DNA of 64,000 nucleotides from Mitsuaria sp. 7 (GTDB lineage Bacteria; Pseudomonadota; Gammaproteobacteria; Burkholderiales; Burkholderiaceae_C): positions 3,242,279 to 3,306,278 of the forward strand of contig NZ_CP011514.1 in NCBI RefSeq assembly GCF_001653795.1, written 5' to 3'. Position numbers and translations under genes: made by a program. Every line of letters starts with the position of its first letter. The first letter of the stretch is position 1. The notes beneath the pieces are model-generated. The model saw only the letters and a list, made by a program, of their open reading frames with translations. It ran no database searches and was not told the origin of the DNA. This document shows positions 38,050 to 52,246 of this stretch, in pieces.

Positions 38050-40254
38050 TCAGAGCTTCATTTCCAGATTCAACTGGAACCACGGCTTCAGACCGCGACC
38101 GGTGGCGTAGAACTGGTCACCGGGAAGCTGGGTCTCGGCCCGCGCGTCGAGCGGGAACAGATTATTGGCCGAGAAGCGCACCGAGGTCTTCGTACTGACC
38201 ATCCACTGGGCGAAAACGTCCAGCCCGCGATTGCGCGAGTACTCGACGCTCTGACGATCGGTCTGGCGCACCGTGTAGACCGGCGTGTAGTTCAGGTTGG
38301 CGCCGGTGGTGACCGGCACGCTGCTGAAGCGGTAGTCGAAGCCGAGGTTGGCGGTCCAGGGCTGCTGCTGGTCCAGCCGGTTGTCCGGACCGTCCACGGC
38401 CTTGACCCGCGAGCGGTAGACACTCACCGAGCTGCGCAGGTTCAGCGGCAGCTTGGGCTCGAACAGCGACGGGAACAGCTCCCCCGCGCGGCCCTTGAGC
38501 TCCATCTCGACACCGCTGGTGGTGGCGCTGGAGAAGTTCATTGGCCGGATCACGTAGCGCGGGAACGGCACGAGCGCGGTGGGCGCGTCCAGCGTGACGA
38601 CGTTGCGGATCAACTGGCTGATGTTGCGATGGAAGACGCCGAGGCTGAAGAGGCTGCCGCCGGTGAGGTATTTCTCGTAGGAGACGTCCAGGCCCGTGGC
38701 CAGCTCCGGCTTCAGCGCCGGGTTGCCGACGCGGTCGGGGTTGAATTCGTCGTTGGTGCCGTCCGGCCGCTGGAACTTGCTGTTGAGCGTGTAGCGGCCC
38801 AGCATCTGCGTCAGCTCCGGCGCCTTGTAGCTGCGGGTGATGCTGGCGCGGATCATGTCGCGCCCCTTCGGATCGAGCTTGTAGGTCAGGTGCCACAGCG
38901 GCGACAGCACGCTCGAGCTGTTGCGCGCGTCGGTGCCGACACCGCGGCTCGTCGTCACGATCTGCTCATGGCGCAGGCCGAAGTAGGTGGACCACTGCGG
39001 GTTGATCTCCCACTCGTCCTGGATGAAGAACGCCTGCCGCCGGATGCGCGCGCCGAAGTTCTCGCCGTTCAAGCCGGGGAGCTGCTCCTCGCCGCCGACC
39101 AGCGTGTTGCGGACCTCGTCGCGCTTGCGGAACTCGAAGTCCCAGCCGACCGTCACCGTGTGCTCCTCGCCGAGGATATGGCTGTACTTGCCGGCCTGCG
39201 TCAGGCTCCGGTCGCGGCTGTCGAGCAAGGCCTCCACCGGATCGTCGACCGGACGCGTGCGGTTCTCGATGTGGTTCTTCGCGTCCTGCACGCCGGCCTT
39301 CAGCTCCCACTTCTGCGTCTCGCTGAACCGGTTGTTCCACGCCAGGTTGGCGCGCAGCATCTGCCAGGTGCCCTTGTTGTCGGCGTTGTCGTCCAGGCGC
39401 GTGCCGTCGCTATAGGCCGCGTCCTGTGTCAGCCGGACCGAGTTGTTCCAGAACCCCTTCTGCGCGAAGCCGATCAGCGACACGCTCTCGTCGTCGCTGA
39501 GCTTCCAGGTCCCGCGCGGCGCGGAGTTGAAGCCGTGGCCCCAGTTGCGCATCTTCCCGTGCTGCATCGCGACGACGGGCTGGCCGTCCACGTCGGTGGC
39601 GCTGCGTTCGGTCGTGGACTTCATCTCCTGCAGCCACTGGAACGCCGACAGCGGCACCGACACCGACACCGGTCCGAAGCGCTCGCCGTAGGTGAAGGTG
39701 GCCGACGGCACCGGGTGGTTGATGTTGTAGCCGGCCCCGACGCGCAGGTCGCGCTGCGACATCTTGGGCGCTTCTTTCAGGATGATGTTGATCGCGCCGG
39801 CGACGGCCTGCGCGCTCTGGTCGGCGCTCGGGCCCTTGGTGAGTTCGATGCGCTCGACCTGCGCCGGATCCAGCTGGTCCAGCTTGAAGCCGGGAGGCGC
39901 CGGATCGCCGTTGATCAGGATCAGGGTGTAGCCCGAACCCAACCCGCGCATGCGAGGCGCCCCGTCCGAGACGTTCACACCCGGCAGGCGCTTGAGCACG
40001 TCGGCGACGCTGGTGTCGCCGTACTTGTCGAGTTCGTCCCGGCCGTAGATCTGCTTGGCCACCGGCGCCCGGCGGCGCAACTCCGAATCCGTGTTCCGGC
40101 CCGAGATCTCCACGCGGTCCAGGCGCTTGCCGGACGTCGGCTCGTTGCCCAACCCCGGAGGGGCGTCCTGCGCGAGGACAGTCGTCGCAGGCGCGAGCAC
40201 GGACAGGCAGACAAGGGCACAAGCCCTGGCGATGGCGTGGGTCTTCAAGGGCAC
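38050..40254 (-). CDS. TonB-dependent outer-membrane receptor
   Basis: A 734-residue receptor. The signal peptide covers residues 1-28 (ARACALVCLSVLAPATTVLA). The plug domain (about 45-155) shows VEISGRN, VADVLKRLPGV and VERIELTKGP. The beta-barrel follows and ends in a terminal aromatic/hydrophobic strand (WFQLNLEMKL). It resembles receptors for siderophores or other organic ligands; nothing in the neighbourhood fixes the substrate. The patatin gene lies downstream on the same strand. A palindrome lies just upstream of its start. Confidence 0.92.
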   Translation of the reverse strand: MPLKTHAIARACALVCLSVLAPATTVLAQDAPPGLGNEPTSGKRLDRVEISGRNTDSELRRRAPVAKQIYGRDELDKYGDTSVADVLKRLPGVNVSDGAPRMRGLGSGYTLILINGDPAPPGFKLDQLDPAQVERIELTKGPSADQSAQAVAGAINIILKEAPKMSQRDLRVGAGYNINHPVPSATFTYGERFGPVSVSVPLSAFQWLQEMKSTTERSATDVDGQPVVAMQHGKMRNWGHGFNSAPRGTWKLSDDESVSLIGFAQKGFWNNSVRLTQDAAYSDGTRLDDNADNKGTWQMLRANLAWNNRFSETQKWELKAGVQDAKNHIENRTRPVDDPVEALLDSRDRSLTQAGKYSHILGEEHTVTVGWDFEFRKRDEVRNTLVGGEEQLPGLNGENFGARIRRQAFFIQDEWEINPQWSTYFGLRHEQIVTTSRGVGTDARNSSSVLSPLWHLTYKLDPKGRDMIRASITRSYKAPELTQMLGRYTLNSKFQRPDGTNDEFNPDRVGNPALKPELATGLDVSYEKYLTGGSLFSLGVFHRNISQLIRNVVTLDAPTALVPFPRYVIRPMNFSSATTSGVEMELKGRAGELFPSLFEPKLPLNLRSSVSVYRSRVKAVDGPDNRLDQQQPWTANLGFDYRFSSVPVTTGANLNYTPVYTVRQTDRQSVEYSRNRGLDVFAQWMVSTKTSVRFSANNLFPLDARAETQLPGDQFYATGRGLKPWFQLNLEMKL

Positions 40255-40266
40255 TCCCGAGGATTT

Positions 40267-40278
40267 GGTGTCGACACC
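40267..40278. promoter_or_regulatory. 12-bp palindrome upstream of the TonB receptor
   Basis: GGTGTCGACACC is a perfect palindrome 12 bp upstream of the receptor's start codon. A related TGTCGAC half-site lies at 40289-40295. It could be an operator. It does not resemble a Fur box. Confidence 0.4.
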
Positions 40279-40390
40279 GTGTCGGTCTGTCGACTTTTGT
40301 CTTTGACGGTAAACGGCGCGCAGCGTAGCCGCACACCGCGACCTCCGACACCTCAGGTGCGACCAGCCGCGAAAAATGTGGGATCAAATG

Positions 40391-40420
40391 CGATCCGGCG
40401 CCGTAGACGGCGCCGGATCG
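40391..40420 (-). terminator. 13-bp hairpin downstream of tex
   Basis: CGATCCGGCGCCG (40391-40403) and CGGCGCCGGATCG (40408-40420) form a perfect stem with a TAGA loop. It lies 16 bp past the tex stop codon. The T-run is weak. Confidence 0.65.
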
Positions 40421-40436
40421 CTGGCCCGAATGGCGC

Positions 40437-42776
<2,340 letters not shown>

Positions 42777-42827
42777 AACAGCGACGGGCCCAAGGCCCAG
42801 AGAGCAACGAAAGCCGAAGAGTTTAGG

Positions 42828-44543
42828 TCACGCCGGGAAGGCTCTCTGCAACAACGCGTCGACGTCCACCGTACGCGTATCGAGCACTCCCGCGACCGCG
42901 CCCCATTGCGGATCAAACCGGCTGGCCACGAACGCGTCGGCAACGAAGCCGGGCGAATGCCTGCGCAACAGCGCCGCCTGGGACAGCAGCACGAGCCTGG
43001 ACACGAAGCGGCGACCGAGCGCTTCCAGTTGCTCCGGCGGTGTCGCGAGCAAGCTGCGCAATGCATCGAGCTCAGCGCGCAGCGCGCGGTCGTCGCCGAA
43101 GTCCGATTCAAATTCGTCCAGCAGCGCCAGGAACGCCTGCGGATCCCGCGCGACGGCGCGCATCACGTCCAGGCACATCACATTGCCCGAGCCCTCCCAG
43201 ATCGAGTTGACCGGCGCCTCGCGATACAGCCGGCCCATGATGCCGTCGTCGATGTAGCCGTTGCCGCCCAGCACTTCCATCGCCTCGCCGGTGAGTTCGA
43301 CCGCGCGCTTGCAGACCCAGAACTTCGCCGCGGGCGTGACCAGCCGCATCCAGGTGCGCTCGCGAGGATCGTCCTGATGTTCGAACGCGTGAGCCAGGCG
43401 CAGGCTCAACTGCATCGCGGCCTCGCTCTCGAGCGCAAGGTCGGCGAGCACCGCGCGCATCAGCGGCTGCTCCGCCAGCCGCTTGCCGAACGCCTGCCGG
43501 TGCCGCGTGTAGTGGAGCGCCTGCACCAGCGCCTGCCGCAGCATCGCCGCGCTGCCGACGACGCAGTTCAAGCGCGTGTAGGTGGCCATCTCGATGATGG
43601 TCGGGATGCCGCGGCCCTCCTCGCCCATCAGCACGCCGTAGGCGTCCTGGAACTCGACCTCGGAGCTGCTGTTGCTGCGGTTGCCGACCTTGTCCTTGAG
43701 ACGCTGCACGTTGACGGCGTTCTTCGTCCCGTTGGGCCGCCAGCGCGGCACGAAGAAGCAGCCCGGCGCGCCGTCCGGCGTCTTGGCGACGACCAGATGC
43801 GCGTCGCACATCGGCGCGGAGAAGAACCACTTGTGCCCCGTGAGGCGGTACTCGGCGCCGCGGCCGCCTCCGCCACCATGCGCCACCGGCTCGGCGCGCG
43901 TCGTGTTCGCGCGCACGTCGGAGCCGCCCTGCTTCTCGGTCATGCCCATGCCGAGCCAGATCGAGCGCTTCTGCGCGAGGGGCAGGTCCCGCCCGTCGTA
44001 CTCGGTGCTGAACAGTTGATCGCGCAACGCGTTCCACAACTGCGGCTCGCGGCGCAGCACCGGGATGCTGGCCTGCGTCATCGTCGCGGGACACAGCGTC
44101 CCGGCCTCCACCTGCCCGTGCAGGTAGAAGCCCGCGGCCCACGCGGCCCAGCGACCGGGGCGCTCGTCGCGGAACGGCATCGCGACGAGGTCCGCCCCCC
44201 GGTACATCGCGAGCAGCTCATGCCAGCCGGCGTCGAACTCGACGCGGTCGATGCGGCGCCCCCGCTTGTCGAAGCTCTCGAGCGTCGGCGTCACGCGGTT
44301 GATGCGCTCGGCGATCGCGAAAGTCCCGGCGCGCCCGAGCTCGGCGGCATACGCGCCCAGGCCCGGCACGAAGGCCTCCGCGCCGGCCCGCGCGAGCGCC
44401 TCCTTCAGCGCGGGATCGGTCTCCAGCAGCGAGTAGTCGCTGAGCTCATCGACCTGGTTGGTGATCTCGTGGGTGCGCCATCCGGAGGCCGGGTGGGCGT
44501 TGTCGACATCGGCGGCCATCGGGGTTTTCTCCATGGGGGTCAT
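42828..44543 (-). CDS. AidB-like acyl-CoA dehydrogenase
   Basis: A 571-residue flavoprotein of the AidB branch. Family features are GMGMTEKQGGSDVRANTT (about 200-217), YRLTGHKWFFSAPMCDA, NRSNSSSEVEF, MLRQALVQALHYTRHRQAFG and VNSIWEGSGNVMCLDVMRA near residue 445. E. coli AidB protects DNA during alkylation stress and also has isovaleryl-CoA dehydrogenase activity. ATG 44543 was kept; ATG 44534 (MEKTP) is equally possible. No ada-type regulator is close by. Confidence 0.9.
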   Translation of the reverse strand: MTPMEKTPMAADVDNAHPASGWRTHEITNQVDELSDYSLLETDPALKEALARAGAEAFVPGLGAYAAELGRAGTFAIAERINRVTPTLESFDKRGRRIDRVEFDAGWHELLAMYRGADLVAMPFRDERPGRWAAWAAGFYLHGQVEAGTLCPATMTQASIPVLRREPQLWNALRDQLFSTEYDGRDLPLAQKRSIWLGMGMTEKQGGSDVRANTTRAEPVAHGGGGGRGAEYRLTGHKWFFSAPMCDAHLVVAKTPDGAPGCFFVPRWRPNGTKNAVNVQRLKDKVGNRSNSSSEVEFQDAYGVLMGEEGRGIPTIIEMATYTRLNCVVGSAAMLRQALVQALHYTRHRQAFGKRLAEQPLMRAVLADLALESEAAMQLSLRLAHAFEHQDDPRERTWMRLVTPAAKFWVCKRAVELTGEAMEVLGGNGYIDDGIMGRLYREAPVNSIWEGSGNVMCLDVMRAVARDPQAFLALLDEFESDFGDDRALRAELDALRSLLATPPEQLEALGRRFVSRLVLLSQAALLRRHSPGFVADAFVASRFDPQWGAVAGVLDTRTVDVDALLQRAFPA

Positions 44544-46766
<2,223 letters not shown>

Positions 46767-46785
46767 TCCCCGTCTGACACGGACT

Positions 46786-46814
46786 CCGGCGCGCCGCCTC
46801 GTGCGGCGCGCCGG
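46786..46814 (+). other. 12-bp hairpin between the two peptidase genes
   Basis: CCGGCGCGCCGC (46786-46797) pairs with GCGGCGCGCCGG (46803-46814) around CTCGT. No T-tract follows. It may terminate weakly or stabilise the upstream mRNA. Confidence 0.6.
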
Positions 46815-46840
46815 CTTCGCCATTCCTGGAGACAACACCC

Positions 46841-48407
<1,567 letters not shown>

Positions 48408-48427
<20 letters not shown>

Positions 48428-49304
48428 AGCGGTCCCGCAGCCATCGGCCGGCGGCGTCGTTCTGCGATCGCGGGTGCCACGCCATCGCGAGCCGGAACGA
48501 CGCCAGCCCGAACGGGAGTTCGAGCAGCTCGACGAAGGACTCGTAGCGCTGCAGCAGCTGTCGCGGCAGCGTCGTCACGAGGTCCGTCTGCGACAGCACC
48601 AGCGCCACCTGGTTGTAGCTGGGCACCGCCGCCGTCACGCGGCGGTGCCGGCCCAGCTTCGCCAGGGCGTCGTCGACCGACGACGAGAACTCGCCCTTCG
48701 ATGACACGATGACGTGGCCGAGATCGCAGTATTCATCGAGCTTGGGCGGCCGACGCCCGCGCGGATGTCCGCGGCGCTGCGCGAGCGCGAAGTCGGCGCT
48801 CAGCAGGAATCGCGCCTTCAGCGCCTCGGGCACCTTGTCGATGTCGCCGAGGAACAGATCGACCTCGCCGCGCGCCATGCGCTCGACCAGCCCGCTGTCG
48901 TAGGCCGGCACGACGGCCATCCGCAGCGCGGGATTGCCGTGGCTCATCACCTCGGCCATCACGTCCAGCGCCAGGATCGTGAACACGCTGTCGTTGGCCG
49001 CGACGGTGAAGGTCCGCGCCGAGGTCGCCGGATCGAAATCGTGCGGTTGCGCGACCGCCTCGCGCAATTGCGAGAGCGCCTGCGCGAGCGCCGGCCGCAG
49101 CGCCAGCGCGCGCTCCGTGGCCACCATGCCGCGGCCCGTCTCCGACGGCACCAGCAACGGATCCTGGAACAGCTCGCGGAGCTTGGCCAGATGGCCCGAC
49201 AGCGTTGGCTGGCTGATGTGCATGCGCTGCGCGGCGCGCGTGACGTTGAGTTCGTCGAGCAGCGTGTCCAGCGAGATCAGCAGGTGCAGATCCGAACGTC
49301 TCAT
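48408..49304 (-). CDS. LysR family transcriptional regulator
   Basis: A 298-residue regulator. The N-terminal winged helix (about 1-65) contains LLDELNVTRAAQRMHISQP followed by TLSGHLAKLRELFQDPLLV, close to NodD/SyrM-type LysR proteins. The C-terminal effector domain starts near ARTFTVAANDSVF. The ATG at 49304 was chosen; an upstream start at 49328 would overlap the probable operator. It is divergent from the GST gene, its likely target. The inducer is unknown. Confidence 0.92.
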
Positions 49305-49310
49305 ATCCAC

Positions 49311-49334
49311 GATTCCGATACCTCCCATCGAATC
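49311..49334. promoter_or_regulatory. Probable LysR-type binding site
   Basis: GATTC (49311-49315) and GAATC (49330-49334) form the ends of an inverted repeat with inner CGAT/ATCG pairing, in the divergent LysR-GST gap. This fits the T-N11-A type of LysR box. Confidence 0.5.
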
Positions 49335-49408
49335 TGACGACTCACGGTTCCCGGCGCGCGCGGCCTACGCTTCATCCCCTCTGAAGCCAAACCCACGCAG
49401 GAACCTCC

Positions 49409-50110
49409 ATGTCGTCCAGCATCGATTTCTACTACCACCCGACACCGAACCCGTCGAAGGTCGCATTATTCCTGGAGGAAAGCGGCCTTGACTACCGGCT
49501 GCTGCCGATCGACATCGCCAAGGGCGAGCAGCATGCCGAGACCTTCCGGGCGATCAATCCCAACGGGAAAGTGCCTGCGCTCGTCGACGGAGGTATCGCC
49601 ATCTTTGATAGTTCAGCGATCCTGCTGCACCTGGCTCGCAAGACCGGACGCTTCAACGGCGAGGCGTCCGACGCGGGCCAGGCGGAACTGCTGTCATGGC
49701 TGATGTTCATCGCGTCGGGCGTCGGCCCGTTCACCGGCCAGGCCATCCACTTCACGCACTACGCGCCCGCCGGCGAGACCTACGGCGCGCATCGCTACCG
49801 CTTCGAGGCGGACCGCCACTGGGCGATCGTCGAGGCGCGCCTGGCCACGCGCCGCTACCTGCTCGGCGACGAGTACTCGATCGTCGACATGGCGCTGTGG
49901 GGCTGGTGCCGCGGGCTGCAGTACCTGCTCGGCGACTACGCCTGGTCGCGGTATCCCAACGTCGCGCGGCTGTTCAACGAGATCAACGGGCGCCCCGCCG
50001 CGCAGCGCGTCGCCGCGCTGGCGACACGCTTCGACTTCAAGCAGGACACCGATGCGCAGACGCGCGCCAGTCTCTTCACGCACGGCCTGCCAGCCGCTTC
50101 GGACGCATGA
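49409..50110 (+). CDS. Glutathione S-transferase family protein
   Basis: A 233-residue cytosolic protein. The thioredoxin-fold N-terminus (residues 1-85) has FYYHPTPNPSKVALFLEESG, INPNGKVPAL with the cis-Pro, and FDSSAILLHLA with the glutathione-contacting Ser. The helical C-terminal domain contains YLLGDEYSIVDMALWGW with the N-capping box. It resembles the YfcG/Ure2-like group (disulfide-bond reductases). It is divergent from the LysR gene and followed after about 60 bp by a metallohydrolase gene. Confidence 0.92.
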   Translation: MSSSIDFYYHPTPNPSKVALFLEESGLDYRLLPIDIAKGEQHAETFRAINPNGKVPALVDGGIAIFDSSAILLHLARKTGRFNGEASDAGQAELLSWLMFIASGVGPFTGQAIHFTHYAPAGETYGAHRYRFEADRHWAIVEARLATRRYLLGDEYSIVDMALWGWCRGLQYLLGDYAWSRYPNVARLFNEINGRPAAQRVAALATRFDFKQDTDAQTRASLFTHGLPAASDA

Positions 50111-50168
50111 GCGCGCCAACGCCGACGCCAACGCCGACTTCCATCCCGACCCCGACATGCCAACGACC

Positions 50169-51155
50169 ATGATGAACCGCTCCCTCCTCACCCTGACCCT
50201 CGCGATCGCCGCGGCCTTCTCCACCGTGGCGCCCGCCGTCCACGCGGAGGGTGACGCCGCGGCCCCCAAGCTCAGCCACATCCAGGCGGGCTACCAGCAC
50301 TTCAAGATTGGCGCATTCGAAGTGATCGCGCTGTCCGACGGCACGCTGCCCATCCCCGCGCAGCAGGTGCTCAAGGGCATCAGCGCCGACGAGGTCGCGA
50401 CGCGACTCGCCAGGACCTATCAAGGCACCGACGTCGAAGCCTCGATCAACGCCTTCCTGATCAAGGCCGGCGACCGGCTGGTGATGGTGGACGCCGGCAC
50501 GGGCGAGCTCTACGGTCCCAAGCTCAACAAGATCGGCGCGAGCCTGAAGGCCGCCGGTTATGCGCCGGAGCAGATCACCGACATCCTCATCACGCACATC
50601 CACACGGACCACACCGGCGGCCTGATGGACGGCTCACGCCTGGTCTTCCCGAACGCGACGCTGCACCTCGAGCGCAAGGAGCTCGACTACTGGCTGAACG
50701 CGGAGCAGCGCGCCCGCGCGCCGGAGGCGTTGAAGGTCTACTTCGACCAGGCCTCGGCGAAGGTCCAGCCCTACGTCGACGCGGGCCGCGTGAAGACCTT
50801 CAGCGGCGAGACCGCGCTGTTCCCGGGCATCCGCTCGCTGCCGGCGCCGGGGCACACGCCGGGCCACAGCTTCTATGTGCTGGAGAGCCAGGGCGAGAAG
50901 CTGGTGTTCTGGGGCGACCTGCTCCACGTCGCCGACGTGCAGTTGCCGAGGCCGGACGTGACCGTCGCCTTCGACGTGGATCCGAAGGCCGCGGCGGCGA
51001 TGCGCAAGGCGGCCTTCGCCGACGCGCTCAAGGGCCGCTACTGGGTCGCCGGCGACCACGTCACCTTCCCGGGCGTGGGCCATCTGCAGGCCGACGGCAA
51101 GGGCTATCGCTGGATCCCGATGCCCTATGTCAACGACCACTACAAGCGGCCGTGA
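50169..51155 (+). CDS. Exported metallo-beta-lactamase-fold hydrolase
   Basis: A 328-residue periplasmic MBL protein. The signal peptide covers about residues 1-28 (SLLTLTLAIAAAFSTVAPAV then HAEG). The metal motif HIHTDHTGG (H-x-H-x-D-H) is near residue 145, the second His lies in APGHTPGHSF, then VFWGDLLH and GDHVTFPGVGH. Proteins of this group include lactonases and other esterases; the substrate is not evident. ATG 50157 or 50172 are close alternatives. It sits downstream of the GST on the same strand, probably in the same LysR unit. Confidence 0.9.
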   Translation: MMNRSLLTLTLAIAAAFSTVAPAVHAEGDAAAPKLSHIQAGYQHFKIGAFEVIALSDGTLPIPAQQVLKGISADEVATRLARTYQGTDVEASINAFLIKAGDRLVMVDAGTGELYGPKLNKIGASLKAAGYAPEQITDILITHIHTDHTGGLMDGSRLVFPNATLHLERKELDYWLNAEQRARAPEALKVYFDQASAKVQPYVDAGRVKTFSGETALFPGIRSLPAPGHTPGHSFYVLESQGEKLVFWGDLLHVADVQLPRPDVTVAFDVDPKAAAAMRKAAFADALKGRYWVAGDHVTFPGVGHLQADGKGYRWIPMPYVNDHYKRP

Positions 51156-51204
51156 GTACGAATCGAGCGTGAGGGGGTTCATTCGTGCTACATTAGCCGG
51201 ATAG

Positions 51205-51353
51205 ATTCGCACAAGACCTTTCTTCTGAGGTCTTCTCTGCAGCCCCCGCCGGTCCTCCCCGGACCCGCATAGCGGGCTGCTTCAGCAACACCCCCCCGCT
51301 GCAAGCTCTTGAGTGTCTCTGTCCCGGTCCGCAACCGTGCGTCCGGGTTTTTT
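51205..51353 (+). ncRNA. Structured leader of cspA ending in an intrinsic terminator
   Basis: Three hairpins lie in a row upstream of cspA. The first is AAGACCT/AGGTCTT (51213-51219, 51228-51234). The second is GCAGCCC/GGGCTGC (51239-51245, 51274-51280) with inner GGTCC/GGACC. The third is CCCGG-CGCA/TGCG-CCGGG (51323-51347) followed by TTTTTT (51348-51353). The last is a good terminator 27 bp before the cspA start codon. The region may be a temperature-sensing attenuator or a separate small RNA. The exact 5' end is a guess. Confidence 0.6.
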
Positions 51354-51380
51354 CCTGTCATTCATTCCAAAGGAAACAAC

Positions 51381-51593
51381 ATGACGACCAAGCAGGGCAC
51401 CGTGAAGTGGTTCAGCGACGACAAGGGCTTCGGCTTCATCACCCCGGCCGACGGCTCCAAGGACCTGTTCGCCCACCACAGCGAAATCCAGAGCTCCGGC
51501 GGCTTCCGCACGCTGGCTGAAGGCGCCAAGGTCGAGTTCGAGACCAAGGACGGCCCGAAGGGCCCGCAAGCCTCCAGCATCCGCGTCATCTGA
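51381..51593 (+). CDS. cspA: Cold-shock protein (CspA family)
   Basis: A 70-residue single-stranded nucleic-acid chaperone of OB fold. RNP1 is KGFGFITP and RNP2 is DLFAHHSEI, with GTVKWFSDD at the N-terminus. It begins at ATG 51381 with AAAGGA seven bases upstream. The leader of more than 150 bases with a terminator suggests control at transcription elongation, translation or both. Confidence 0.96.
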   Translation: MTTKQGTVKWFSDDKGFGFITPADGSKDLFAHHSEIQSSGGFRTLAEGAKVEFETKDGPKGPQASSIRVI

Positions 51594-51619
51594 ACGCAGA
51601 CTGAGTGAGCCCTCAGGCC

Positions 51620-51640
51620 CGCCTCTCCCGAGGCGCGCCT
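51620..51640 (+). terminator. Weak hairpin after cspA
   Basis: CGCCTC (51620-51625) pairs with GAGGCG (51630-51635), followed by CGCCTTTG. It lies between cspA and a convergent small gene. Confidence 0.35.
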
Positions 51641-51647
51641 TTGAAGC

Positions 51648-51881
51648 TCACAGCTTCCACCCGTCGCTCAAGAGCGACGGGTCGAGCTCTCTCCTGATCG
51701 CCTGCGCAGCAGCCTCGCGATCATCGGCGACGCCCTCCACGTGGAGCACCCTCCGCGTCGGCAGCCCCGGCCGCTGATAGATCACCGCCCCGACGTCCGT
51801 CGCGGGTGCCGTGACGAACACCAGATCAAACGAATCGATCCGCAGGCCGATGATGTTGGCCAGCCGCGTCCGGATCAGCAC
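51648..51881 (-). CDS. Small protein of unknown function
   Basis: A 77-residue protein starting at GTG 51881, with a perfect GGAGG five bases upstream. It is not recognised. It has alternating hydrophobic strands (IDSFDLVFVTAP, GAVIYQRPG, RRVLHVEG) and then a helix (DDREAAAQAIRRELD), suggesting a small alpha/beta domain. It follows another small gene on the same strand by 19 bp, so the two probably form a bicistronic unit. An ATG at 51956 would overlap that gene and is less likely. Confidence 0.55.
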   Translation of the reverse strand: MLIRTRLANIIGLRIDSFDLVFVTAPATDVGAVIYQRPGLPTRRVLHVEGVADDREAAAQAIRRELDPSLLSDGWKL

Positions 51882-51900
51882 GACCGCCTCCGCGCGGCGC

Positions 51901-52098
51901 TCACGCCAGCTCCTGCCAGTAGATGCTTTCGCCGTCCGAGGTGAGGCACAAGGCACCGCCCCGCCACTCGAGCCATCGCTGGCTCACCAGCCGTTCAATC
52001 AGCGGTTCGGGGATGTCGCTCGCGCGACGTCGGTGGAGCGCGTCCACGCAGGTGCGCAATGAGGCCCGGAGCGCCTCCAGGTCTTGCGGTGAAGCCAT
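51901..52098 (-). CDS. Small protein of unknown function, winged-helix-like
   Basis: A 65-residue protein starting at ATG 52098, with GGAG seven bases upstream. Two helices (SPQDLEALRASLRTCVDALH and PEPLIERLVSQRWLEW) precede a short beta-hairpin-like end (GGALCLTSDGESIYW), which recalls a small winged helix. No DNA-binding role is shown. It is the first gene of the pair with 51648-51881. Confidence 0.6.
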   Translation of the reverse strand: MASPQDLEALRASLRTCVDALHRRRASDIPEPLIERLVSQRWLEWRGGALCLTSDGESIYWQELA

Positions 52099-52246
52099 TG
52101 CCCTACTCCTCACGTTTCGCGCCACGACATGCGGCGCGAACAGAAGCGCCAAGCGATCAAGGCGAGGACTTGCGGCGCGTTCGAGACGCTCGAACGAAGC
52201 AAGGACTTCGGGATGACAACCTCACGGTCTATGGGCCGATAGTAGC

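Noticed and set aside
50105..50156. Short ACGCCGAC-type repeats before the metallohydrolase
   Set aside because: They are few, imperfect and typical of low-complexity GC-rich spacer; no array or protein repeat results.
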